From NCBI RefSeq assembly GCF_022259695.1, contig NZ_CP092099.1:2812001-2876000 (forward strand): 64,000 bases of DNA. Direction: 5' to 3'. This DNA comes from Flaviramulus sp. BrNp1-15 (lineage in GTDB: Bacteria > Bacteroidota > Bacteroidia > Flavobacteriales > Flavobacteriaceae). Made by a program: the position numbers and the translations under genes. How positions within the stretch are numbered: the stretch's first letter is position 1; each line of letters opens with the position of its first letter. A model generated the notes under the pieces. It was not told the origin of the DNA and did not search any database. It worked only from the letters and a program-made list of their open reading frames with translations. This document shows, in pieces, positions 13,156-21,354 of this stretch.

Positions 13156-14319
13156 TTATTTACTTGCAAATAACTTAACATCTTGTTCGCTTACTTCATT
13201 ACCGCCTAAAATTATTAAGCGTTCTATTACATTGCGGAGTTCTCTAATATTTCCTGTCCAATCGTATTCCTGAAGCAATTTTATAGCTTTATTAGAAAAT
13301 GATTTTTTTACAGTGCCTTGTTCTGTTGCAATCTTTTCAGAAAAATGTTCAATTAATAAAGGAATATCATCGCGTCTTTCATTTAAAGCTGGTACTTTAA
13401 TTAAAATTACTGCTAACCTGTGATACAAATCTTCACGAAATTTACCGTCTTCAATCTCCTTCTTTAAATTCTTATTTGTTGCCGCTATTACACGAACATC
13501 AACTTTAATATCCTTATCACTACCAACACGCTGAATTCTACTTTCTTGCAAAGCTCTAAGCACCTTAGCTTGCGCAGATAAGCTCATATCTCCTATTTCA
13601 TCTAAAAAAATAGTTCCTCCGTTTGCAGCTTCAAACTTTCCTGCTCTATCTTTTGCAGCACTTGTAAATGCACCTTTAACATGACCGAATAATTCGCTTT
13701 CAATTAATTCTGAAGGGATTGCAGCACAATTAACCTCTATCATTGCTCCTTTTGCACGCTCACTTTTTTCATGCAACCAATGCGCAACCAATTCTTTACC
13801 TGTTCCGTTTGGTCCAGTAATTAACACACGAGCATCAGTTGGCGCTACTTTATCAATAATATCTTTGATTTGAGAAATGGCATCACTCTCGCCTATCATT
13901 TCATATTTTTTACTAACCTTCTTCTTTAAAATTTTGTTTTCTACAACTAATTCTTTTCTATCTAAGGCATTACGAACAGTGTTTAAAAGCCTATTTAAAT
14001 CTGGTGGCTTGGATATATAATCAAAGGCTCCTAAACGCATGGTGTTAACTGCTGTATCTAAATCGCCATGACCAGAAATCATAACAATAGGTATTTCGGG
14101 CTTTATTTTTTTAACAGCTTCTAATACCTCAACACCATCCATTTTTGGCATTTTTATATCGCAAAGTATTAAATCGAAATCGTCGTTTTTTATTTTTTCA
14201 ATTCCTAACAAACCATCTTCGGCTTCTTCAACTTGGTATGTATCATTTTCTTCTGAAAGAATTTTTACAAGTACACGTCTAATTGCTGCTTCGTCTTCTA
14301 TTACTAATATTTTAGGCAT
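13156..14319 (-). CDS. Sigma-54-dependent response regulator without DNA-binding domain
   Basis: 387 residues. The receiver domain (1-120) has phospho-acceptor D54 in LILCDIKMP and conserved K104. The AAA+ domain (about 140-375) has Walker A GPNGTGKE, the sigma-54 contact loop as GAFTSA (216-221) in place of GAFTGA, and Walker B GGTIFLDEIGD. The chain ends about 10 residues after the AAA+ lid (LRNVIERLIILGGNEVSEQD), so the Fis-type helix-turn-helix of NtrC is absent. It therefore probably activates sigma-54 polymerase from solution or through a partner. No histidine kinase gene lies next to it. It starts 2 bp after the DUF6268 gene. Target genes unknown; a candidate sigma-54 promoter precedes grpE. 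Confidence 0.92.
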   Translation of the reverse strand: MPKILVIEDEAAIRRVLVKILSEENDTYQVEEAEDGLLGIEKIKNDDFDLILCDIKMPKMDGVEVLEAVKKIKPEIPIVMISGHGDLDTAVNTMRLGAFDYISKPPDLNRLLNTVRNALDRKELVVENKILKKKVSKKYEMIGESDAISQIKDIIDKVAPTDARVLITGPNGTGKELVAHWLHEKSERAKGAMIEVNCAAIPSELIESELFGHVKGAFTSAAKDRAGKFEAANGGTIFLDEIGDMSLSAQAKVLRALQESRIQRVGSDKDIKVDVRVIAATNKNLKKEIEDGKFREDLYHRLAVILIKVPALNERRDDIPLLIEHFSEKIATEQGTVKKSFSNKAIKLLQEYDWTGNIRELRNVIERLIILGGNEVSEQDVKLFASK

Positions 14320-14321
14320 CT

Positions 14322-15206
14322 TTATATTTTAAATTTTAGTCCTGTTCTTAAATAGAACGCATTTACATCGTCTAATTTAAAGATTTCATCTCTATTTTCG
14401 TTTCTTAAAACATTATTTAATCTTAATGTATAACCAGTATACATATAGGCCACTAAATGTTTCGTAAAGCAATATTCATACCCAAGACCAGCAATAGCAA
14501 CAGATAATGAAATATTGTCTACATTTTGTCCGTTGACAATTGAAGGTTCTTGTAAGTGAGCCAAATAACCATCTAAACCTACAAAAGCTTGTAAATTATT
14601 TTTAGCATTGAATGTATATTTTATGTTTGATTTAGGAACTCCTAAATTAAAACTCCATATTTCATTAATCTCTCTATGATAACTTACAAAAGGTAAAGGA
14701 AACGGTAAACCTGTAGTTGCATTATAAGTTAGTCCCAAAATTAAACGGTAGGGGCGTTTTAAACTTTCCTCTTTTGTTCTATCATTAATAAAAAACACGC
14801 CTCCGTTAATGAAATAATCATCAGACATTAATTGTTTGGTTAATGTAGATGCTATTCTTGGATTAAATTTAACACCAAAACGCCATTTCTCACTCCATTT
14901 AAAAGTATATCCAATATTAAAATCTATAATATGAATCTTATTTAAACCAGAAGTATCAAAAGGGTAGTTGTCTTCCAAATTGAGTAAAACGCGATTATAC
15001 TCCGCTCCTACTATAAAATAGGCATTATTTTTAACTTCTATAGGATAATTTAAAAGAGCTCTTAATCTGGTATATTGATCATCAGAATTACTTTTAGGAA
15101 TAAAAGAATATTCCAATCTTGCTAAATCTGTAAGTTGCGCAGAAGCAAAATGATTAATAAAAAATAAACTAAACATTAAAATTAATCCATGCTTTTTGTA
15201 TGTCAT
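14322..15206 (-). CDS. DUF6268 family outer-membrane beta-barrel protein
   Basis: 294 residues with a signal peptide (hydrophobic residues 8-23, ending FASAQ). The mature part shows alternating hydrophobic and polar strands with frequent aromatic residues, ends in LRTGLKFKI with the amphipathic last strand usual for outer-membrane barrels, and matches DUF6268 in length and pattern. Function unknown. It lies between mscS (19 bp) and the response regulator (2 bp) in one continuous run, so membrane or envelope stress sensing is a reasonable guess only. Confidence 0.75.
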   Translation of the reverse strand: MTYKKHGLILMFSLFFINHFASAQLTDLARLEYSFIPKSNSDDQYTRLRALLNYPIEVKNNAYFIVGAEYNRVLLNLEDNYPFDTSGLNKIHIIDFNIGYTFKWSEKWRFGVKFNPRIASTLTKQLMSDDYFINGGVFFINDRTKEESLKRPYRLILGLTYNATTGLPFPLPFVSYHREINEIWSFNLGVPKSNIKYTFNAKNNLQAFVGLDGYLAHLQEPSIVNGQNVDNISLSVAIAGLGYEYCFTKHLVAYMYTGYTLRLNNVLRNENRDEIFKLDDVNAFYLRTGLKFKI

Positions 15207-15225
15207 AATTTTGAGTTTAAATTTA

Positions 15226-16146
15226 TTATTTGCTGTTTTCTGAGTTGTTTTTAAATTGAATATTTTGATTAGGTTTTTGAATAATATGAATATCTCTTTG
15301 CGGAAAAGGAATCGTTATATTATTTTCTCTGAATAATTTATCTATTTCAAAACGAATATCACTTTTAGGGAATGCAGCTTTAAAACTATCATTAATTGTA
15401 AAAACAATTTTAAAGTTTAAAGAACTATCTCCAAAATCTGTAAAAACTACAGTAGGTTCTGGTTCACTTAAAATATCTGGATGTGTGCTGGCTGCTTGAA
15501 TTAATAATTTTTTAACCAATTGTACATCGCTACCATAGGCTACGCCAACATCAACAGACTCTCTTGTTATAGTACCATTTTGTGTCCAGTTAAATAAGCT
15601 GTTTTCTAAGTATAAATGATTTGGTATTACTAACACCTTATTATCTATAGTTACCGCTCTTGTAGTTCTTAGTTTAATCTCTTCAACACGTCCCACTTTA
15701 CCATCAATTTCAATTATATCTCCAACATGAACAGATTGATCTATTAGGATAAAAACACCAGAAATAATATCCTGAAAAAGTGTTTGTAAGGCTAAACCAA
15801 TACCTATTAATAATGCTGCCGATGCTGCAAAAACTGCAGTAACATTTACACCAACCGAATGAAGTGTTATTAATAAAATAATTAAATAAATTAGCCACCT
15901 GAAATACCCAAAAACTACACTGAATTTGCTTTTATCTTCTATAGGTAGATTTCTTGTTATTACCCTGAAAGCAAACCTCAGCACTATTGTGGTTATAAAA
16001 ATTACAGTAGCTATAACTAATAAGTCTAGTATAGAAATACTTATTTTATCGGTAAAATCTATATGAAGATTAATAAACTTCTTAAAACTCTCCCACAGAG
16101 AACTTTCTGAAATCGCTTCTTCTATTTTTTCTAAATTTTGACTCAT
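15226..16146 (-). CDS. mscS: Small-conductance mechanosensitive channel (MscS family)
   Basis: 306 residues. Three membrane segments are predicted in the first ~150 residues (around 35-60, 80-100, 105-130). The third contains the pore-lining Ala/Gly-rich helix AASAALLIGIGLALQTLFQD typical of MscS. The cytoplasmic beta domain follows (GDIIEIDGKVGRVEEIKLRTT), then the alpha/beta domain. It protects against hypo-osmotic shock by opening under membrane tension. It begins 1 bp after the ABC permease stop, so it is translationally tied to that gene. Confidence 0.93.
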   Translation of the reverse strand: MSQNLEKIEEAISESSLWESFKKFINLHIDFTDKISISILDLLVIATVIFITTIVLRFAFRVITRNLPIEDKSKFSVVFGYFRWLIYLIILLITLHSVGVNVTAVFAASAALLIGIGLALQTLFQDIISGVFILIDQSVHVGDIIEIDGKVGRVEEIKLRTTRAVTIDNKVLVIPNHLYLENSLFNWTQNGTITRESVDVGVAYGSDVQLVKKLLIQAASTHPDILSEPEPTVVFTDFGDSSLNFKIVFTINDSFKAAFPKSDIRFEIDKLFRENNITIPFPQRDIHIIQKPNQNIQFKNNSENSK

Positions 16147-16147
16147 A

Positions 16148-17455
16148 TTAATATTTAATCCATTTTATAATCTCTTTATAACTTGGCTTTTTTCCATACA
16201 TTAAAATACCTACTCTATATATTTTTGCTGCAAACCAAACCGTAAACATAAAGGTACCAATTAATATTAATAAAGAAACTAATTGTTCCCATAATGGTAC
16301 ACCAAACGGTATACGCATAAGCATAACTACTGGCGATGTTAATGGAATGTATGAAAATACCGTAGAAACTGTACCATGCGGATCTTCTATAACTGTAAAA
16401 ATACCAATATAAACGGCCAGTATTAATGGCATAATAATAGGCAATAAAAATTGTTGTGTATCGGTTTCGTTATCTACTGCTGCCCCTATAGCTGCATATA
16501 GCGAACTATACAGCAAGTAACCACCTATAAAAAACAAAATAAATGCAATAATTAAATTAGTTATTGGTAGATTATGAAACGCATTAATTAAATTTTGGAT
16601 TTGTGAATTAACCTCTGGAGTTTCCATAGCTTGTTGTAACATATCCTGCTGAGGCGTTTGACCTAAATCAATTCCTAAAACTAATGATACAACAGTCATT
16701 AAAATTCCTCCTAAAATTATCCAAATAACAAATTGTGTTATTCCTGCTAAAGATGTACCAATAATTTTACCTAACATGAGTTGTACAGGTTTTACAGAAG
16801 AAATAATAACCTCAATAATTCTACTGGTTTTTTCCTCTATAACGCTGCGCATTATCATATTACCGTAAATTATTATGAACATAAATAGTAAATACCCCGC
16901 TGCACCACCAAAAATTAATTTAACAACACTATCTATTTTCGATGTTTTTTCACCCTCAAAACTCTCCTGAGCAATATCTACTCGTATTCTGGAATCATTA
17001 ATCATATCAACATCAACGCCTTTTTGCTGTAAGTTTAAATTAGTTAGTTTTTTTTCTAACTGGCTTTCTAAATTTGAAATTAATGTTAGTGATGGAGATT
17101 CTTTTGAATAGAATTTAATATGGTTTGAAATAGCAGTAATATCACTTGTCTTTTCTATATATAATAATCCATATGAAGATGTTTCTGTAGTTATAACTTT
17201 AGCATCATCTAAAGACATATTCTGCAAAACATTGTATTTTGTGTTCTCTGAACTTTCAAATGTGTTTTGAACAAGACCAGATTCATCTAAAATAGTAATA
17301 GTTCGTACTTTGTCGTTATTTAATTGCGATAAATAAGCAACAACAGATATAAGCGCAATCATAATAATTGGGCTTAAAATAGTCATGACTATAAACGATT
17401 TATTTTTAACCTTGGTTAAATATTCACGTTTTATTATTAGTGGCAAATGATTCAT
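16148..17455 (-). CDS. ABC-2 type exporter permease (NatB-like)
   Basis: 435 residues. One N-terminal membrane segment (about 22-44) is followed by a ~140-residue extracytoplasmic domain and then five or so membrane segments (from about 180). This is the ABC2_membrane_3 layout of NatB/YhaP-type permeases. SVIEEKTSRIIEVIISSVKPVQLMLGKI, just after the second segment, is the coupling region of this family (SRIIEVIISS is a hallmark). It follows the ATPase gene by 5 bp, so the two form one exporter. Sodium export is known for NatAB of Bacillus, but substrates of the wider family vary. Confidence 0.9.
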   Translation of the reverse strand: MNHLPLIIKREYLTKVKNKSFIVMTILSPIIMIALISVVAYLSQLNNDKVRTITILDESGLVQNTFESSENTKYNVLQNMSLDDAKVITTETSSYGLLYIEKTSDITAISNHIKFYSKESPSLTLISNLESQLEKKLTNLNLQQKGVDVDMINDSRIRVDIAQESFEGEKTSKIDSVVKLIFGGAAGYLLFMFIIIYGNMIMRSVIEEKTSRIIEVIISSVKPVQLMLGKIIGTSLAGITQFVIWIILGGILMTVVSLVLGIDLGQTPQQDMLQQAMETPEVNSQIQNLINAFHNLPITNLIIAFILFFIGGYLLYSSLYAAIGAAVDNETDTQQFLLPIIMPLILAVYIGIFTVIEDPHGTVSTVFSYIPLTSPVVMLMRIPFGVPLWEQLVSLLILIGTFMFTVWFAAKIYRVGILMYGKKPSYKEIIKWIKY

Positions 17456-17460
17456 AAAAA

Positions 17461-18384
17461 TTAATTATTCTTTACGGTTTGAATAAATATATCGTTTACG
17501 CTTGGTATTAATTCTACAAAATGAGAAACTTCGCCTATATTTGTAAGATAGCTTAACAAATCATTTGGTTTATCTTCATTAAGTTTAATATTAAGTTTTA
17601 ACTCATCTTCTAAAGTTTTAAAATTTGCGACAGAAACATCAAACTTCTCTGATAATTCTTTTTGCAAACTAACTTTATCATGTGCTCTAATACCAACCTC
17701 GTAAGTATTAATTTTATATTGTCGTTTTACATCTATTAATTTACCGTCTAATATTTTATTCGATTTATGTATTAATGCAATATCGTCACAAAGTTCTTCA
17801 ACAGATTCCATTCTATGTGTTGAAAAAATAACAGTGGCTCCTTCTTCTCGTAAACGTAAAATTTCATCTTTAATCAAATTTGCATTTATGGGGTCGAAAC
17901 CTGAAAAAGGTTCATCAAAAATTAATAGTTTAGGTTGATGTAAAACCGTTACTACAAACTGTATTTTTTGAGCCATTCCTTTAGAAAGCTCTTGTATTTT
18001 CTTATTCCACCAATCTCCAATTTCTAAACGCTCGAACCAATATTTCAAACGAGTTCTAGCTTCTGCTTTACTCAATCCTTTTAATTGTGCAAGGTATAAA
18101 GCTTGTTCGCCAACTTTCATAGATTTATATAAACCACGTTCTTCTGGTAAGTAGCCAATATCCTGAATATGTTTATCGTTTAGTAGTTCGCCATCTAAAT
18201 GAACAGTTCCAGTATCTGGCATTGTAATTTGGTTAATAACGCGTATTAATGTTGTTTTTCCTGCGCCATTTGGTCCTAGTAATCCAAATATACTTCCTTT
18301 TGGGACCGTAATCGATACATTATTAAGTGCTTTAAAATTTCCAAAGTTTTTAGAAACCTTATTAACCTCAAGTAAGTTATTCAT
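17461..18384 (-). CDS. ABC exporter ATP-binding subunit (NatA-like)
   Basis: 307 residues. Walker A GLLGPNGAGKTT (about 34-45), Q-loop near INQIT, signature ELSKGMAQK (a variant of LSGGQ typical of this exporter group), Walker B LLIFDEPFSGFDP and the H-loop STHRMES are all in order. The C-terminal ~80 residues form the DUF4162-type extension found in NatA/CcmA-like ATPases. First gene of the nine-gene minus-strand run. Upstream lie 331 bp without a protein gene, with a candidate small RNA and the dnaJ terminator. Confidence 0.92.
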   Translation of the reverse strand: MNNLLEVNKVSKNFGNFKALNNVSITVPKGSIFGLLGPNGAGKTTLIRVINQITMPDTGTVHLDGELLNDKHIQDIGYLPEERGLYKSMKVGEQALYLAQLKGLSKAEARTRLKYWFERLEIGDWWNKKIQELSKGMAQKIQFVVTVLHQPKLLIFDEPFSGFDPINANLIKDEILRLREEGATVIFSTHRMESVEELCDDIALIHKSNKILDGKLIDVKRQYKINTYEVGIRAHDKVSLQKELSEKFDVSVANFKTLEDELKLNIKLNEDKPNDLLSYLTNIGEVSHFVELIPSVNDIFIQTVKNN

Positions 18385-18513
18385 TAGTGTTTTTTATATT
18401 AACTTGTAGTTGGTAAATATATTAAATGTTATGTGAGAAGTTTAACGCTTTAACCATAAATAATAATACGATAGAAAAAATAAGTGGTTATTAATTTTAA
18501 ATAATAATACCTT

Positions 18514-18600
18514 AAAAAACAAAACCCACCCTTAATAAAATTAAGGATGGGAAAAAAATTGCTATGAAAAAGAAAAATTATCACTAAAATTAATTAGTGA
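18514..18600 (-). ncRNA. Candidate small RNA or attenuated leader upstream of the ABC exporter genes
   Basis: On the minus strand a promoter-like pair (18605-18639) is followed by a perfect 8-bp stem-loop (ATCACTAA/TTAGTGAT, 18580-18601), a pyrimidine-rich linker and a 12-bp hairpin with one mismatch (18525-18536 with 18540-18551) that runs into TTTTGTTTTTT. Together they make a self-contained unit of about 85 nt ending 130 bp before the next gene. It is either an independent small RNA or a terminated leader of the downstream operon. Seen directly: stems and T-tract. Inferred: transcription. Confidence 0.45.
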
Positions 18601-18604
18601 TATT

Positions 18605-18639
18605 CAAAGATAGTTTTTTTTTCAATACTGATAGCAAAA
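18605..18639 (-). promoter_or_regulatory. Flavobacterial-type promoter for the candidate small RNA
   Basis: On the minus strand TATCTTTG (18605-18612) is an exact match to the TAnnTTTG -7 element of Bacteroidetes, with TTTTG (18635-18639) 22 bp upstream as the -33 element. Spacing lies inside the 17-23 bp range reported for this phylum. Confidence 0.5.
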
Positions 18640-18665
18640 CTATTAGATATATTTAGCTTTTAAAC

Positions 18666-18698
18666 AAAAAAAACGCCGTTAAAAAGCGTTTTTTTTGT
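18666..18698 (-). terminator. dnaJ intrinsic terminator
   Basis: AAACGC (18671-18676) pairs with GCGTTT (18686-18691), flanked by A and T runs on both sides. It lies 18 bp past the dnaJ stop codon. Confidence 0.75.
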
Positions 18699-18715
18699 TT
18701 ATTGATTGACTCTTT

Positions 18716-19831
18716 TTAAGAAAACATATCTTTTACTTTTTCAAAAAAAGATTTATCAGAACTTTCTGGTTTTGGCATAAAATGTTCATCATTTTGCATC
18801 GATTCAAAAAATTCTTTTTGTTGTTTGTTCAATGTTTTAGGTGTCCATACATTCACATGAACTAATAAATCACCCTTACCATAACCATTTATACTTGGTA
18901 TTCCTTTTCCGCGTAAGCGTAAAATTTTACCAGACTGTACACCTGCTTCAACTTTAATACGCACTTTACCAGTTACTGTATCAATTTCTTTTGAAGTTCC
19001 TAAAACAGCATCTGGATAACTTACATATAAATCGTAATGTAAATTATCGCCTTCGCGCTGTAATTTTTCATGTTGTTCTTCTTCTATAACAACTATTAAA
19101 TCTCCAGAAATACCATTACCTGGGGCTTCATTACCTTTACCAGATACTTTTAACTGCATACCGTCTACTACACCTGCTGGTATTTTAATAGAAACGGTTT
19201 CTTCTGCAACTTTTAAACCTTGAGAATCTGCATCGCTAGGTTTTTTATCTAGAGTTTGTCCTGCTCCACCACACACATTACAAGGCGCAGATGTTTGCAT
19301 TCTACCTAAAATAGTATTTGCGATACGTGTTACTTGCCCACTACCATTACATGTAGAACATGTTTTATAAGTTGTACCTGGTGCTTGAACTTTACGTTTT
19401 ACTTTTATTTTTTTCTCTATACCGTTAGCAATTTCTTCTAAAGTAAGTTTTACGCGAATTCGAAGATTACTTCCTTTAACTCGACGTTGACCGCCGCCGC
19501 CGCCAAAGCCAGAGAATCCGCCACCAAAACCACCTCCAAAAATATCACCAAACTGACTGAATATGTCATCCATATTCATACCGCCGCCACCAAAGCCACC
19601 GCCACCTTCAAAGGCTTGATGACCAAACTGATCATAACGTGCTTTTTTATCGGCATCACTTAAAACCTCATAAGCTTCGGCTGCTTCTTTAAACTTAGCT
19701 TCGGCTGTTTTATCATCTGGATTTTTATCTGGGTGAAATTCAATTGCTTTTTTACGGTAAGCTTTTTTAATTTCGGCTGCAGATGCACCTTTACTAACTC
19801 CTAATATTTCGTAATAATCTCTTTTTGCCAT
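18716..19831 (-). CDS. dnaJ: Chaperone DnaJ with a reduced zinc-finger region
   Basis: 371 residues. The J domain (1-70) has the HPD triad at 33-35, which stimulates the ATPase of DnaK. A Gly/Phe-rich linker (75-115) follows, then the peptide-binding beta domains. The central cysteine region has only two CxxCxGxG motifs (158-165 and 184-191) where classical DnaJ has four. By position and sequence they correspond to motifs 2 and 3 (zinc centre II); motifs 1 and 4 (zinc centre I) are missing. I believe this is usual for Flavobacteriaceae. It follows grpE by 9 bp, forming a grpE-dnaJ operon for the DnaK cycle. Confidence 0.97.
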   Translation of the reverse strand: MAKRDYYEILGVSKGASAAEIKKAYRKKAIEFHPDKNPDDKTAEAKFKEAAEAYEVLSDADKKARYDQFGHQAFEGGGGFGGGGMNMDDIFSQFGDIFGGGFGGGFSGFGGGGGQRRVKGSNLRIRVKLTLEEIANGIEKKIKVKRKVQAPGTTYKTCSTCNGSGQVTRIANTILGRMQTSAPCNVCGGAGQTLDKKPSDADSQGLKVAEETVSIKIPAGVVDGMQLKVSGKGNEAPGNGISGDLIVVIEEEQHEKLQREGDNLHYDLYVSYPDAVLGTSKEIDTVTGKVRIKVEAGVQSGKILRLRGKGIPSINGYGKGDLLVHVNVWTPKTLNKQQKEFFESMQNDEHFMPKPESSDKSFFEKVKDMFS

Positions 19832-19840
19832 ACTTCTGGT

Positions 19841-20389
19841 TTATTGCCCAATAACAACTTTAGGGAATCGAATTACTTTTTCGCCTAATTTGTAACCCTT
19901 TTCAATTACATCAATAATTTTTCCTTTTAGATCGTCTGAAGGTGCAGGAATTTGAGTAATTGCTTCATGATCATCAGCATTAAAGGTGTCACCTTTTTCA
20001 ACTTTAATAGCTTTGAGTCCTTTTTGCTCAAGTGTATTTATTAATTTTTGATAGATTAATAACACACCTTTTCTAAGTTCTTCAGCTTCTTTGTCTTCTT
20101 CAATGTGGCTTAGTGCGCGCTCAAAATCATCAAGAACTGGTAACAAGGTTTTCATAACATCTTCACTTGCTGTTGAAAATAATTCGATACGCTCTCTAGA
20201 CGTTCTTTTTTTATAATTTTCAAACTCTGCAAATAATCTTAAAAACTTTTCTTTTTCTTGTTTTAGTTCTTCCTGTAATTTTTCTTCTACAGTTTTTTCT
20301 TCAACCACTTGCTCTTCAACCTCTGCGGTTTGAGTTTCAGAAGTTTCTACTTCTTCCTTTTCTATATCTTTTTTACTCTTTTTACTCAT
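19841..20389 (-). CDS. grpE: Nucleotide exchange factor GrpE
   Basis: 182 residues: an acidic, Glu-rich disordered N-terminus (1-45), a long coiled-coil helix, then the compact beta-domain with the family motif near the end (HEAITQIPAPSDDLKGKIIDVIEKGYKLGEKVIRFPKVVIG, shortened: VxxxGYKLxxxxIRxxxVxVG). It releases ADP from DnaK. First gene of grpE-dnaJ. The promoter region contains a good match to a sigma-54 -24/-12 element that overlaps a TAnnTTTG box, with a 5' leader of about 25-30 nt to the ATG at 20389. Confidence 0.97.
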   Translation of the reverse strand: MSKKSKKDIEKEEVETSETQTAEVEEQVVEEKTVEEKLQEELKQEKEKFLRLFAEFENYKKRTSRERIELFSTASEDVMKTLLPVLDDFERALSHIEEDKEAEELRKGVLLIYQKLINTLEQKGLKAIKVEKGDTFNADDHEAITQIPAPSDDLKGKIIDVIEKGYKLGEKVIRFPKVVIGQ

Positions 20390-20427
20390 CGCTCAATTTA
20401 AATGTTTTGCAATACTAAAATTAGTTG

Positions 20428-20442
20428 GCAAAAGTACTGCCA
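20428..20442 (-). promoter_or_regulatory. Candidate sigma-54 promoter (-24/-12) of grpE-dnaJ, overlapping a -7 box
   Basis: On the minus strand TGGCAGTACTTTTGC fits TGGCAC-N5-TTGC with one mismatch and exact GG/GC spacing. Its GC lies about 39 bp before the grpE ATG. The same bases contain TACTTTTG, an exact TAnnTTTG -7 box for the main sigma factor, so either polymerase form could be used. Confidence 0.5.
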
Positions 20443-20454
20443 TTATTATTAAAA

Positions 20455-20467
20455 TGCCATAATGTCA
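20455..20467 (-). promoter_or_regulatory. Near-palindrome upstream of the grpE promoter
   Basis: On the minus strand TGACATTATGGCA is a 13-bp dyad with one mismatch (TGACAT / ATGGCA), 12 bp upstream of the -24/-12 match. It could be an activator or repressor site; no known site was matched. Confidence 0.3.
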
Positions 20468-20507
20468 TTGTTTTTTTTTAGCTAAATATATTGATTAATT
20501 AATGTTG

Positions 20508-20515
20508 TATTTTTG
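20508..20515 (+). promoter_or_regulatory. -7 promoter element of the plug-domain gene
   Basis: TATTTTTG matches TAnnTTTG exactly, 26 bp upstream of the ATG at 20542. No TTG is present at the usual -33 distance. Confidence 0.4.
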
Positions 20516-20541
20516 TAGGTAATAAAAAACATTCGTTAATT

Positions 20542-21207
20542 ATGAAAATTATATTTTCAATTTGTTCGCTATTGCTATTGACATTAAGTGTTAATGCACA
20601 GAATATTACAGTAAAAGGAACTGTTATAAATGACTTTGATAAACCCGTAAGTGGAGTTTCTGTAAAAGTTAAAGGAGATACAACAGAAGTATATACGGAC
20701 TCAACAGGGTTTTACAGTATAAATGTACCACCAAATGGTAGATTAATTTTTTCTAAAGATTTTTTTAAAAAGAAGACAAAATCAGTTAAAAAGAAAAAAA
20801 ACATTAATGTGGCACTAAAATATGACTTGATAGTTAGTAAACAACAACAAATAAATACAGGCTATGGCAAAATAAACAAGTCTGAAAGCACCATAGCTAC
20901 AAGTACTGTAGATGAAAAACTCATAGAAAAAGAACAATATTTAGATTTTGCCACATTATTAACTACGGTTCCGGGGGTTAGCGTTACTGATGAAGGTAAC
21001 GATTTAAGAATAAGAATAAGGGGGGATAGAAGTCTAAACTCTAGTAATGATCCTCTTATAATCTTAAACAGTTCACCATATTCTGGTTCGCTTAAAAACT
21101 TAAACCCTAGAGATATAAAGTCTATCGATGTATTAAAAGGTGGTGCTGCAACAGCAGCCTATGGCTCTAGAGGAGCTAATGGTGTTATAATAATTACAAC
21201 CAAATAG
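20542..21207 (+). CDS. Stand-alone carboxypeptidase-regulatory plus TonB plug domain protein (no barrel)
   Basis: 221 residues. A signal peptide (1-19, ending VNAQ) is followed by a CarboxypepD_reg-like beta sandwich (22-95; GTVINDFDKPVSGVSVKV, TDSTGFYSINVP), then a TonB-dependent receptor plug domain (about 105-221) with the SusC-type features VPGVSV, RIRIRG, PLIILN and the closing IKSIDVLKGGAATAAYGSRG...ANGVIIITTK pattern. The chain stops exactly where the 22-strand barrel would begin, by a clean stop codon. A TATTTTTG -7 box sits at 20508-20515. It is either a genuine periplasmic plug protein or the remnant of a SusC-like receptor; the intact signal and promoter favour a functional gene. 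Confidence 0.85.
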   Translation: MKIIFSICSLLLLTLSVNAQNITVKGTVINDFDKPVSGVSVKVKGDTTEVYTDSTGFYSINVPPNGRLIFSKDFFKKKTKSVKKKKNINVALKYDLIVSKQQQINTGYGKINKSESTIATSTVDEKLIEKEQYLDFATLLTTVPGVSVTDEGNDLRIRIRGDRSLNSSNDPLIILNSSPYSGSLKNLNPRDIKSIDVLKGGAATAAYGSRGANGVIIITTK

Positions 21208-21354
21208 TTTTACATTATCAATAATAGCCGAGATAAAGCATAAATAATAAACATACGTTTAGTTTATTGTTTTAAATATTTTTGTTTAATCTTTTTTTTA
21301 TTTATTCAAACAAATTATGTAATTTTACGCCTCAAACTAAAAACACATTTAAAA

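Larger units (their letters stand above)
18385..18715. other. Intergenic region between natA-like gene and dnaJ
   Basis: 331 bp without a convincing protein gene. From right to left it holds the dnaJ terminator (18666-18698), a promoter-like pair and a short minus-strand transcript unit ending in a second hairpin (18514-18639), then ~130 bp of A+T-rich DNA that must contain the promoter of the ABC exporter run. A TATATTTA box about 35 bp from the natA-like start codon is the best but imperfect candidate. Confidence 0.6.
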
